The notes under the pieces were generated by a model, which saw only the letters and a program-made list of their open reading frames with translations, did no database searches and was not told the DNA's origin. A stretch of DNA of 64,000 bases from Streptomyces albireticuli (GTDB taxonomy: Bacteria; Actinomycetota; Actinomycetes; Streptomycetales; Streptomycetaceae): the NCBI RefSeq assembly GCF_002192455.1, contig NZ_CP021744.1, positions 1,054,001 to 1,118,000 on the forward strand, in the 5' to 3' direction. Position numbers and translations under genes: made by a program. Shown one piece after another: positions 32,863 through 40,527 of this stretch. Positions within the stretch are counted from its first letter, which is position 1. The number at the start of each line of letters is the position of its first letter.

Positions 32863-33603
32863 ATGACCTCAAGTCCACTGCGCGCGCGGCACCTGCCCGA
32901 CGCGCCCCCGGCGATACGCGGTGCCACGCACCGGCCGCCCTTCGTCCACTTCGGCCCCGGCCCGCTGACGGACGCCCTGGCGCCGGTCCCCGAGGGGGAC
33001 GTGGCGGGGTTCCTCGCCTCCTGGGACGACCTGCCGGGCGACGCGCACCTGGGTACGGACACGCCCTACCGCTTCCGCCGGTACGGGAAGTTCCGCCTCC
33101 GGTCACGGCGGCTGGAGCAACTCCCCCACGCCGCCTTCTTCCAGGACGCGTCGGTGAACCGGGTGAACGGCGGCGTCGAGCGGCTCTTCGCCCCGCTCCA
33201 CCCGCCCGTGGCGACGGGCGAGCCGCTGCGCCGGATCGTCCTCGCCCTCCGGGACCGGCTGCCCGGCCCGGGCAAGGGCATCGACACCTGCGGCGTCCAC
33301 CAGATCCGCGTCGTCGCGACCGTCAACGCCGAGGGGCACCCCGCGCCGGAGGGCGTCCACCGGGACGGGCACTGTTACGTGGCGCAGGTGCTGATCCGCC
33401 GCCAGGACGTGCGCGGCGCGGAGTCCTGCCTCTACGACCTGGAGCGGCGCCCCGTCCACCGGGCCGTGCTCACCGCGCCCCTGGAGACGATCGTCCTCGA
33501 CGACCGCCGGGTCCTGCACGGCGTCTCCCCGGTCCGGCCCACCGCGGGAGCCGTGACGGGCCTGCGGGACATGCTGCTGGTCGACTTCTTCGGCGGCCCC
33601 TGA
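32863..33603 (+). CDS. 2OG-Fe(II) dioxygenase (PF10014-like)
   Basis: A 246-residue protein resembling the 2-oxoglutarate/Fe(II) dioxygenases that hydroxylate free amino acids (isoleucine dioxygenase type). The iron-binding H-x-D is in PEGVHRDGHCYV and the distal His in VLHGVSPV, with VHQIRVVA upstream as in the family. The C-terminal Arg (GLRDMLLVDFF) could bind 2-oxoglutarate. GAGG lies 8 nt before the ATG. It follows the FabH-like gene by 184 bp in the same direction, so it might belong to the neighbouring cluster, but no direct link can be shown. Confidence 0.8.
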   Translation: MTSSPLRARHLPDAPPAIRGATHRPPFVHFGPGPLTDALAPVPEGDVAGFLASWDDLPGDAHLGTDTPYRFRRYGKFRLRSRRLEQLPHAAFFQDASVNRVNGGVERLFAPLHPPVATGEPLRRIVLALRDRLPGPGKGIDTCGVHQIRVVATVNAEGHPAPEGVHRDGHCYVAQVLIRRQDVRGAESCLYDLERRPVHRAVLTAPLETIVLDDRRVLHGVSPVRPTAGAVTGLRDMLLVDFFGGP

Positions 33604-33752
33604 GGAGGCGCCGGGGGGGCGGCGAGAGACGCGGCGGATGCGGCCGGAGGACCGCTCAGGATGTGGCCGAGGGCGCGCCCGCGGAAACAGCCGTTCATAA
33701 GAACGCAGCAAATACCTTCGCTTTATTGCGGAGACGTGAATCCTGCCTTCGT

Positions 33753-33785
33753 TTGACAGTTAGTTGTCGGTTTCGCTCATACGAT
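33753..33785 (+). promoter_or_regulatory. Possible promoter of the metQNI operon
   Basis: TTGACA at 33753-33758 lies in the locally AT-richer 33690-33790 stretch upstream of metQ. A -10-like TCATAC follows at 18-nt spacing, or TACGAT at 21. The -35 also overlaps a small dyad, GACAGTTAGTTGTC. I looked for an S-box type riboswitch in 33604-33860 and saw none. Confidence 0.35.
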
Positions 33786-33860
33786 CCCCGGAAAGACGCG
33801 GGCGCTGACCCCGTACGGCGCCGCGTCTCGCACCGTCCTGTCTCCTGGAATGAGCCACCG

Positions 33861-34739
33861 ATGACACTCCCCCTCCCCCGCCGACGCGTCCTGGCGGCGA
33901 CCACCGCCGCCGCCCTCGCCCTGCTGCTGTCGGCCTGCGGCCTGTCGGACTCCGGCGGCGGGAACCAGGTGCGGATCGGTGTCAGCGGTGCGGACGAGGA
34001 GTGGGACGTGCTCGCCGAGGAGGCGAAGAAGGAGGGCATCGACGTCAAGATCGTCACCTTCGACGACTACCAGCTGCCCAACAGGGCGCTCGCCGACGGC
34101 GACATCGAGCTCAACGCCTTCCAGCACCTCGCCTTCCTCAGCCAGTTCAACGCGCGCAACCACACCGGGATCGTGCCGGTCGCCTCCACCTCGGTGGCGC
34201 CGATGGGCCTGTACTCGCTCAAGCACGAGAAGACCGACGAGATCCCCGACGGGGCCCGGATCGCGATCCCCAACGACCCGTCCAACCAGGGCCGGGCGCT
34301 GCTGGTGCTCCAGGCCGCCAAGCTGATCGAGCTCAAGGAGAAGGCGGGCATCTACGGCACCCCCGAGGACATCAGCGCCAACCCCAGGCATCTGAAGATC
34401 ACCCCGGTCGACGCCCAGCAGACCCCGCGCAGCCTCAAGGACACCGCCGCCTCCGTCATCAACGCGGGCGTCGCCGAACTGGCCGGCTACAAGCCGGAGC
34501 AGGCGATCTTCCACGACGACCCGGAGAGCGCGGCCGCCCGGCCGTACGTCAACGTCATCGCCGCCGACGGCAAGGACAAGGACTCCGAGAACGTCCGCAA
34601 GGTCGTCGAGCTCTACCGCACGAAGAAGGTCCAGGAGGCCGTGGCGAAGTCCGCGCACGGGGCCCGCTATGTCCTCGACATCCCGCGGGCCGAGCTGGAG
34701 CGGGAGCTCGACCGGCTGACGAAGCAGGGGAAGGGCTGA
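33861..34739 (+). CDS. metQ: Methionine ABC importer binding lipoprotein MetQ
   Basis: A 292-residue lipoprotein of the NlpA/MetQ family that captures methionine outside the membrane. Arg-rich N-terminus, hydrophobic stretch and lipobox LLSAC (Cys near residue 25). The body contains VTFDDYQLPNRALADGDIELNA and FQHLAFL, typical of MetQ. ATG 33861 is the first codon giving a proper signal peptide. First gene of a three-gene operon with metN 5 bp downstream. Confidence 0.92.
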   Translation: MTLPLPRRRVLAATTAAALALLLSACGLSDSGGGNQVRIGVSGADEEWDVLAEEAKKEGIDVKIVTFDDYQLPNRALADGDIELNAFQHLAFLSQFNARNHTGIVPVASTSVAPMGLYSLKHEKTDEIPDGARIAIPNDPSNQGRALLVLQAAKLIELKEKAGIYGTPEDISANPRHLKITPVDAQQTPRSLKDTAASVINAGVAELAGYKPEQAIFHDDPESAAARPYVNVIAADGKDKDSENVRKVVELYRTKKVQEAVAKSAHGARYVLDIPRAELERELDRLTKQGKG

Positions 34740-34744
34740 TCCCG

Positions 34745-35767
34745 GTGATCGAACTCCGTCACGTCACCAAGACCTTCCCCGCCGGGGGCGGCGACCGCGG
34801 CTCCGTGTTCCGGGCGGTGGACGACGTCTCCCTGACCGTCGAGCGGGGCAGCGTCTTCGGCATCGTCGGGCACAGCGGCGCCGGCAAGAGCACCCTGCTG
34901 CGCGTCATCAACTACTTGGAGGAGCCCACTTCCGGCAGCGTCCTCGTCGACGGAGAGGACCTCGGCGCGCTCGGCGAGCGGCGGCGGCGCGCCGTCCGGC
35001 AGTCGATCGGGATGGTCTTCCAGCAGTTCCACCTCTTCCGCTCCCGCACCGTCCTGGGCAATGTCGCCTACCCGCTCAGGCTGGCCGGGCACCCCCGTCG
35101 GGAGGTGCGCGAGCAGGCCGCCGAGGCCCTGCGGTTCGTCGGCCTGGAGGACCACGCGCGCCGCTACCCCGAGCAGCTCTCCGGCGGCCAGCGCCAGCGC
35201 GTCGGCATCGCGCGGGCGCTCGCCACCTCCCCGAAGGTCCTGCTGTGCGACGAGGCGACGTCCGCGCTCGACCCGCAGACCACCGGGGAGGTGCTGGACC
35301 TGCTCAAGCGGGTCAACGCGGAGCTCGGCGTCACGATCGTTCTGATCACCCATGAGATGGACGTGGTGCGCGGCATCTGCGACCGGGTGGCCGTCATGGC
35401 CGACGGCCGGGTGGTGGAGAGCGGCGGCGTCTACGACGTCTTCGCCCGCCCCCGGCACCCCGTCACCCGTTCCTTCGTCCGCTCCGCCCTCCACGACGTG
35501 CCGGAGGGCGCGGCCCTGGAGCGGCTGCGCTCCCGGCACACCGGGCGGCTGGTCACCGTGCCCGTCACCCGGGACGGCGCGGACGGGTCCGGCCTGTCGC
35601 GGCTGCTGCGCCGGTACGAGCTGGACTTCACGATCGCGCACGCCGGTGTCGGCGAGGTGCAGGACCTCCCGCTGGGCAGCGTGACCCTCGAACTCCGGGG
35701 CACGGACGACGCGATCGACGCGTTCCTCGGCGAGCTGGCCGGCGCCCGAGAGGCGGCCGTGGCATGA
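34745..35767 (+). CDS. metN: Methionine ABC importer ATPase MetN
   Basis: A 340-residue ATPase. Walker A GHSGAGKST is near residue 41, signature LSGGQRQRVGIARAL near 145, Walker B VLLCDEATSALDP near 167, and H-loop ITHEMDV. The last ~75 residues form the NIL domain (YELDFTIAHAGVGEVQDLPL), the methionine-sensing domain that trans-inhibits MetNI transporters. GTG start 5 bp after metQ; its end overlaps metI (ATGA). Confidence 0.93.
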   Translation: MIELRHVTKTFPAGGGDRGSVFRAVDDVSLTVERGSVFGIVGHSGAGKSTLLRVINYLEEPTSGSVLVDGEDLGALGERRRRAVRQSIGMVFQQFHLFRSRTVLGNVAYPLRLAGHPRREVREQAAEALRFVGLEDHARRYPEQLSGGQRQRVGIARALATSPKVLLCDEATSALDPQTTGEVLDLLKRVNAELGVTIVLITHEMDVVRGICDRVAVMADGRVVESGGVYDVFARPRHPVTRSFVRSALHDVPEGAALERLRSRHTGRLVTVPVTRDGADGSGLSRLLRRYELDFTIAHAGVGEVQDLPLGSVTLELRGTDDAIDAFLGELAGAREAAVA

Positions 35768-36426
35768 GCGTCGACTGGAACGAGTTCTGGGTAAAGGTCG
35801 TCGACGCCACCGGCGAGACCGTCTACATGGTGCTGATCACGCTGGCGCTGTCGGCGGTGCTGGGCATGGCCGTCGGCCTCGCCCTCTACGCCACCCGCAA
35901 GGGCGGCGTCCTGCCCAACCGCGTGGTGTTCGCGGTGCTCAACGTGCTGATCAACGTCATCCGGCCGGTCCCGTTCATCATCGCGATCGTCGCCCTGTCA
36001 CCGGTGACGCGGAGCGTGGTGGGCACGATGATCGGCACCGAGGCGGCGATCTTCCCCATGGTGGTGGTCGCGACCTTCGGCGTCGCCCGGATCGTGGAGA
36101 CGAATCTCCTCGCCGTGGACACCGGTGTCATCGAGGCGGCCCGGTCGATGGGCGCGAGCCCGCTGCGCATCGTGCTGACCGTGCTGGTCCCGGAGGCGCT
36201 CGGGCCGCTGGTCCTCGGCTTCACCTTCATGCTCGTCGCCCTGATCGACTTCTCGGCGGTGGCCGGGACCGTCGGCGGCGGCGGGGTGGGCAACCTCGCG
36301 ATGACGTACGGCTATCTGCGTTTCGACACCTCGGTGATGGTGGTGACCGTGGCGGTGCTGATCGTCCTCGTGCAGATCGCCCAGCTGCTGGGGAACCTGC
36401 TGGCCCGCAAGATCCTGCGCCGGTGA
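35764..36426 (+). CDS. metI: Methionine ABC importer permease MetI
   Basis: A 220-residue permease with five to six membrane helices. The ABC-permease EAA loop is readable (EAARSMGASPLRIVLTVLVPEA), which contacts MetN. The ATG overlaps the metN stop. It completes the high-affinity methionine importer. A strong terminator follows 4 bp after the stop. Confidence 0.93.
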   Translation: MSVDWNEFWVKVVDATGETVYMVLITLALSAVLGMAVGLALYATRKGGVLPNRVVFAVLNVLINVIRPVPFIIAIVALSPVTRSVVGTMIGTEAAIFPMVVVATFGVARIVETNLLAVDTGVIEAARSMGASPLRIVLTVLVPEALGPLVLGFTFMLVALIDFSAVAGTVGGGGVGNLAMTYGYLRFDTSVMVVTVAVLIVLVQIAQLLGNLLARKILRR

Positions 36427-36430
36427 CGGC

Positions 36431-36464
36431 GGCCGGTCCGGGCGCCCCCGCGCCCGGACCGGCC
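36431..36464 (+). terminator. Terminator of metQNI
   Basis: A perfect 14-bp stem (36431-36444 with 36451-36464) and 6-nt loop immediately follow the metI stop. Confidence 0.82.
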
Positions 36465-36604
36465 CACCGGAACCACGCGGCGCACGCGGCCAAGTCCGTT
36501 CCCGCGAATGGGGAACAGATCATCGAGTTCCGTGAACGTGACCGTATTCTCGACTCCGACGCGTTCCACGTCCCCATCCGCAGCCGACCGCTGGAGGTCA
36601 GCCG

Positions 36605-37084
36605 GTGACGGCCACTCCCCCGTCCGTAGAACTCCTCGGCGCGCGGACCACCGAGCCCCGCGTCTCGTACGCCACGTTCTTCCTGCGCGGCCTGGAGGAC
36701 GGCGCCGATCCGCAGGCGGCCGTCACCACCGCCCCCAGACGCTGGGCGGTGCTCGCCGGGCCGGGCGGTGTGCTCTTCCGGTGCGCCACCACGGACTTCC
36801 ACCCGCATGTGCGGCTGGAGAGCTGGTCCGGCGAACCGCCGGCACCGCCGGGCGGCTGGGACACCCTGGACACGGTGGAGTTCGAGCTGTTCCGGCACGG
36901 GAAGGTGCGGCTCAACGAGTGGGACGGTGGTCCGTCCGGCGAGCCGGTCGACCTCGGCGGGCCGGGCGTCTACCGGCTGCGCGCGGCGAGCCTGGGCCGC
37001 GCCGCGGCGCGGGAGCGGCACCAGGCCGGCGAGATGTTCTTCCACGGCACGGAGGAGTGGCTGATCCAGGTCTGGCCACGCTGA
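36605..37084 (+). CDS. Hypothetical soluble protein
   Basis: A 159-residue protein that I cannot assign. No membrane segments or signal peptide. It has mixed alpha/beta character with several aromatic motifs (RVSYATFFLRGLEDG, VRLESWSGEPP, GEMFFHGTEEWLIQVW). GTG start with GGAGGT 8 nt upstream, which supports translation. It stands alone after the met operon, with 178 bp upstream and 297 bp downstream. Codon usage is typical of the surroundings. Confidence 0.7.
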   Translation: MTATPPSVELLGARTTEPRVSYATFFLRGLEDGADPQAAVTTAPRRWAVLAGPGGVLFRCATTDFHPHVRLESWSGEPPAPPGGWDTLDTVEFELFRHGKVRLNEWDGGPSGEPVDLGGPGVYRLRAASLGRAAARERHQAGEMFFHGTEEWLIQVWPR

Positions 37085-37170
37085 GCCGCGGCCTGGACGG
37101 ACCATCGCCGGGGAGGTCGCGCCCCCGGACCGTACGCGGATTGCCCCCCCCGGATCCCTCTCCGGTCCCC

Positions 37171-37225
37171 CGCGGTTCCCCCCGATTCCCGCTCAAGTCC
37201 CGCGCGGTTCCCCCTCAAGTCCCCC
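37171..37225. repeat. Imperfect direct repeat in an intergenic region
   Basis: Two copies of a CGCGGTTCCCC..CTCAAGTCCC unit (37171-37201 and 37203-37225) lie in the C-rich 37085-37260 stretch between the hypothetical gene and the DUF4956 gene. Further right, TGTTCAC occurs twice (about 37300 and 37324) close to the DUF4956 promoter region. Function unknown. Confidence 0.5.
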
Positions 37226-37381
37226 GCAAGACCGCCTTCTGCGACAAGGCTCGGACCGTTCAGGCCACTTGCTCTCCACCGGGCATCAAGGACGCGCATT
37301 GTTCACGGGAACGTGTGTACATGTTCACCCTGCGTTTCCCTATCTTCGGTGTCCCTTCTCCCGCGTACAGAGAGCGAAGCC

Positions 37382-38011
37382 ATGGACTCCCTCCGACACC
37401 TCGCGGCCCACCTGGGGCTCGACCTCGCCGCCATCTGCCTGCTGACCTTCGCCATCTACTATCCCAGGCACCGGCGCCGCGACCTCGTCCCGGCCTATCT
37501 CGCCCTGAACGTCGCCCTGTTCACCGTCGTGGCCGCCCTTGCCGAAGTGGGCGGCAGCGGCGGGACCGCGCTCGGCTTCGGACTCTTCGGAGTGCTCTCG
37601 ATCATCAGACTCCGCTCCGACGCCGTGCAGCACGAGGAGGTGGCGTACTACTTCACCACTCTCGTCCTCGGCCTGCTGTGCGGCCTGCCGCACCTGAGGT
37701 TCGCCCTCGCCGCCACGCTCAGCGCCGTACTGCTCCTCGTCGTCTACGTGGCCGACCACCCCCGGCTGTTCGCCCGCTCGCGCCGCACGGTCGTCACCCT
37801 CGACGCCGTCCACCGCGACCCCGCCGCGCTCCGCGCCGACCTGGCCCGGCGCCTCGGCGAGCCGTTCCACTGGACGGTCATGGAGGTCGACTTCGTCCGC
37901 GACCTGACGGTCGTGGACGTCCGCTACCGCGAACCGAAGCCGGGTGCCGGCACCGTACCGGCCACCGCCGGGACCGCCCAGCACACCGCTCCGGCGTGGG
38001 AGTCCGTATGA
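37382..38011 (+). CDS. DUF4956 membrane protein
   Basis: A 209-residue protein with three to four N-terminal membrane helices and a cytoplasmic C-terminal domain of ~80 residues. The stretch FGLFGVLSIIRLRSDAVQHEEVAYYF is typical of the DUF4956 family. ATG 37382 overlaps nothing upstream; its own stop overlaps the next start (ATGA). DUF4956 genes commonly pair with VTC-domain genes, as here, and the membrane protein is likely the partner of a polyphosphate-handling enzyme. Confidence 0.87.
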   Translation: MDSLRHLAAHLGLDLAAICLLTFAIYYPRHRRRDLVPAYLALNVALFTVVAALAEVGGSGGTALGFGLFGVLSIIRLRSDAVQHEEVAYYFTTLVLGLLCGLPHLRFALAATLSAVLLLVVYVADHPRLFARSRRTVVTLDAVHRDPAALRADLARRLGEPFHWTVMEVDFVRDLTVVDVRYREPKPGAGTVPATAGTAQHTAPAWESV

Positions 38012-38826
38012 CCCTCGCCCCCGAGACCCCCGCCCCGCACGCGCCCGCCGCCGTGCGGGCCGTCCTCACCGCGACCCGGACGGCCGACGCCATCTCCCTG
38101 GCCGAGGTCAACGAACGCGCCGAGCTGCTCGCCCGCTTCGACCGCAGCTACCTCGTACCCACAGAAACCTTTCTCCGGATGGTGGACCGGCTCACCGACC
38201 CCATGCGCCCCGGCGGCCCCTTCCGGGCCCTGACCATCGGCGAACGCCGCGCCTTCCGCTACCACTCGGTCTACTACGACACCCCCGGCCTGCGCTCCTT
38301 CCACGACCACCGCCAGGGCCGCCGCCTCCGCTTCAAGGTCCGCGAGCGGGTGTACGAGGACAGCGGCGAGCGGCAGTTCGAGATCAAGCTCAAGGGCCGC
38401 CGCGGTGACACCGTCAAGCACCGCCGCCCGCTGACCGGCGCGGACACCCCGCTCGACGACCCCTTCCGGTCCTTCCTCGCCGACACCCTGCACCGCGCGT
38501 ACGGCATCGACGCGCCGGCCGCGCTGCTGCCCTCCCTCAGCACGGACTACCTCCGCGCGACCCTGGTGGCCGACGGGGAGCGCGTCACGTGCGACGCCGG
38601 GCTGGTCTGCGACGACCTGCGGACCCGCCGCTCGGTGCGGTGCGACGCGGGCCTCGTGCTCGTGGAGACGAAGACGGCCGGGCACCTGACGGAGGCCGAC
38701 CGGCTGCTCCACGCGTACGGGGTACGGCCGGCGGTGTTCACGAAGTACTGCGGGGCGCTGGCGGCGCTGCGGCCGGGGCTGCCGGGGAACCGGTGGCGCC
38801 GGGCGGCGCGGTGCGCCTTCGGCTGA
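38008..38826 (+). CDS. VTC-domain protein (polyphosphate polymerase-like)
   Basis: A 272-residue protein of the VTC/triphosphate-tunnel fold that in yeast Vtc4 polymerises polyphosphate from ATP. Tunnel residues are visible as alternating basic/acidic strands: RFDRSYLVPTETF, FRYHSVYYDTPGLRSF, RRLRFKVRERVY, QFEIKLKGRRGDTVKHR, and VLVETKT near the end. Translation is coupled to the DUF4956 gene. Bacterial members often occur with DUF4956 and CotH genes, but no CotH is present here. Enzymatic activity is likely but not proven by sequence. Confidence 0.87.
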   Translation: MTLAPETPAPHAPAAVRAVLTATRTADAISLAEVNERAELLARFDRSYLVPTETFLRMVDRLTDPMRPGGPFRALTIGERRAFRYHSVYYDTPGLRSFHDHRQGRRLRFKVRERVYEDSGERQFEIKLKGRRGDTVKHRRPLTGADTPLDDPFRSFLADTLHRAYGIDAPAALLPSLSTDYLRATLVADGERVTCDAGLVCDDLRTRRSVRCDAGLVLVETKTAGHLTEADRLLHAYGVRPAVFTKYCGALAALRPGLPGNRWRRAARCAFG

Positions 38827-38880
38827 CGGCCGCGGTGCCGCCGCCGGGCTCCGGGCCGGACGGGCCGCGCGCCCCGCGGA

Positions 38881-39036
38881 CTACCGCTCGCTCGGCTCGT
38901 GCTGCTGCGGCTCCACCGTGTGGAAGCACTGGCCACAGACGTAACCGCCCACCGGCCCCTCGTGCACCGACCACCCGCAGTGCGCGCAGTGCATCAGGGC
39001 CGCGTTGGCATGAGGGAAGTCCTCCGACTCGTTCAT
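38881..39036 (-). CDS. Small zinc-ribbon protein, 51 residues
   Basis: Two Cys pairs, C17-x2-C20 and C34-x2-C37 (spacing 13), form a probable zinc ribbon; the rest is hydrophilic and His/Gln/Glu-rich. GGAGG lies 6 nt before the ATG, inside the preceding micro-gene, and the start overlaps that gene's stop (ATGA). The two proteins share the Cys spacing and a G-P-x-G turn, so they look like tandem duplicates. Possible role in metal handling or protein-protein contact; unknown. Confidence 0.75.
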   Translation of the reverse strand: MNESEDFPHANAALMHCAHCGWSVHEGPVGGYVCGQCFHTVEPQQHEPSER

Positions 39037-39116
39037 CCGGTACCTCCGCAATTGGCGCACGCCCAGTCCCCGTTCGGCCCCTGGCGCATCTCCGCACCGC
39101 AATGCGAGCAGTTCAT
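39033..39116 (-). CDS. 27-residue zinc-ribbon micro-gene
   Basis: A short reading frame from ATG 39116 to TGA 39033. It encodes C3-x2-C6 and C20-x2-C23, the same C-x2-C-x13-C-x2-C spacing as the next protein, and shares its HCG and GP-x-G features. Its stop overlaps the start of the 51-residue gene (ATGA), and it carries that gene's ribosome site in its codons. Its own ribosome site is weak (a G-rich stretch). The matched Cys spacing in a coupled neighbour is the main evidence that it is real. Confidence 0.65.
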   Translation of the reverse strand: MNCSHCGAEMRQGPNGDWACANCGGTG

Positions 39117-39259
39117 CCCACACCGCCCTACTGACAGAGACCCTACGAAAGGTTCATACCACGCGGGGCGCGGCACTTGAATGCCCGAACGGCGGCGCAC
39201 AGAGGCGTGTCGGCTCGCGCTTCCTTGGATCCGGAGCCGGTAGCGGGGAACCTCCCACC

Positions 39260-40375
39260 ATGACGACCATGGGTGTCGAGGAGGAATATCTGCTGCTCGA
39301 CGCGGTCAGCGGGCTGCCGGTGCCGCTGGGCGAGAAGGTCCGGGCGACGGCGGGCATGCGGCCGGTGCCGGGCGCGGGCGAGGTGCACTCCGAGCTGTTG
39401 CAGTCCCAGATCGAGATCGCCACTCCGGTCTGCCGGAGCCTGGACGAGCTGGGCGACAGCCTGGTGAGGCTCCGTCACGCGATCGGCACGGCGGCGGAGC
39501 GGGCGGGCTGCCGGGTGGCCGCGTCCGGCACCGCGCCCTTCTCGGGCCGCACCCCGCCGCCCGTGACCGACGAGGCGCGCTACCACGACATCCACGACGC
39601 CGCGCCGCAGCTCGTGGACGAGCAGCTGATCAACGGCATGCACGTGCACGTCGGGATCCCGGACCGGGACACCGGCGTGGCGGTGCTCAACCGGGTCCGC
39701 CCCTGGCTCCCGGCGCTGGTGGCCATGGCCGCGAACTCGCCGATGTGGTGCGGGCACGACACCGGGTTCGCCAGCTGGCGCACGGTCGTCTTCGGCCGCT
39801 GGCCGGTGAGCGGCCCGCCGCCGCTCTTCGAGGACGCCGGGGACTACGAGCGGCGGGTGCGGGCCGTGATGGCCACCGGGATCCTGCGCGACCGCGGCCA
39901 GCTCTACTGGCAGGCCCGGCTGTCGGAGCGCTATCCGACCGTGGAGGTGCGCGCCCTGGACGTGCAGCCGCGCGCCGAGGACGCCGTCATGTTCGCCGGC
40001 GTCGTACGGGCCCTGGTGGACACCGCCGTCTTCGAGGAGAAGCGCGGCGTGCCGTACCCCACGCCCTCCTCCGAGATGCTGGACACCGCGAACTGGCAGG
40101 CGGCGCGGCACGGCCTGGGCGGGGACCTGATCGATCCCCTCGGCCGCCGCCGGCCCGCCGACGAGGTCGTCGGCCGGCTGCTCCGCCATGTCTCCCCCGC
40201 CCTGGAGCGGTTCGACGGCGCCCGCCGGGTCGCCTCCCTCCTGCACCGGCTCCGCACGGAGGGGGCGGCGGCCGACCGGCAGCGCCGCGCCCTCGCCGAG
40301 GGCGGGTGGCGCGCCGTGATGGATCTGGTGTGCCTGACGGCATCCCGTCACCCACACGAGCGGAATTCGGACTGA
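39260..40375 (+). CDS. ybdK: YbdK-type carboxylate-amine ligase (GCS2 family)
   Basis: A 371-residue ATP-dependent ligase of the glutamate-cysteine ligase 2 family. Family stretches are [15 protein letters not shown] at the N-terminus, [35 protein letters not shown], and [15 protein letters not shown] near the C-terminal third. Such enzymes join a carboxylate and an amine, classically Glu and Cys with weak activity. GGGGAACC precedes the ATG. It stands upstream of the micropeptide/asparagine-synthase pair without overlap. The in vivo substrate is unknown. Confidence 0.88.
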   Translation: MTTMGVEEEYLLLDAVSGLPVPLGEKVRATAGMRPVPGAGEVHSELLQSQIEIATPVCRSLDELGDSLVRLRHAIGTAAERAGCRVAASGTAPFSGRTPPPVTDEARYHDIHDAAPQLVDEQLINGMHVHVGIPDRDTGVAVLNRVRPWLPALVAMAANSPMWCGHDTGFASWRTVVFGRWPVSGPPPLFEDAGDYERRVRAVMATGILRDRGQLYWQARLSERYPTVEVRALDVQPRAEDAVMFAGVVRALVDTAVFEEKRGVPYPTPSSEMLDTANWQAARHGLGGDLIDPLGRRRPADEVVGRLLRHVSPALERFDGARRVASLLHRLRTEGAAADRQRRALAEGGWRAVMDLVCLTASRHPHERNSD

Positions 40376-40417
40376 TCGCTCCGGACGGGGGCCGCGCGGC
40401 CGCCTACGTTGACCTCT

Positions 40418-40441
40418 GTCGATCACGTCCGTCGATCACGT
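40418..40441. promoter_or_regulatory. 11-bp direct repeat upstream of the micropeptide gene
   Basis: GTCGATCACGT occurs at 40418-40428 and again at 40431-40441, overlapping or just after a TTGACC (40409-40414) that could be a -35. The tandem arrangement suggests an activator or repressor site for the downstream micropeptide/asparagine-synthase pair. Confidence 0.45.
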
Positions 40442-40467
40442 ACGCCGTGGCACAGGAGGCCTTCTCC

Positions 40468-40527
40468 GTGAGCGAGACATCCCCCGGCACAGCTGACGAG
40501 GACCGCGCCGAGGGCCTGTTCACGTGA
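40468..40527 (+). CDS. 19-residue micropeptide coupled to an asparagine-synthase-like gene
   Basis: Reading frame MSETSPGTADEDRAEGLFT, with GGAGG 8 nt before its GTG and a stop overlapping the next start (GTGA at 40524-40527). The acidic, Thr/Ser-rich peptide has no known motif. Its good ribosome site and coupling suggest real translation. It could be a leader that controls the downstream gene or a substrate for it. Confidence 0.55.
   Translation: MSETSPGTADEDRAEGLFT

Noticed and set aside
33604..33860. A SAM or other riboswitch upstream of metQ
   Set aside because: No recognisable S-box, SAM-II or similar pairing pattern was seen; only a possible promoter and small dyad.
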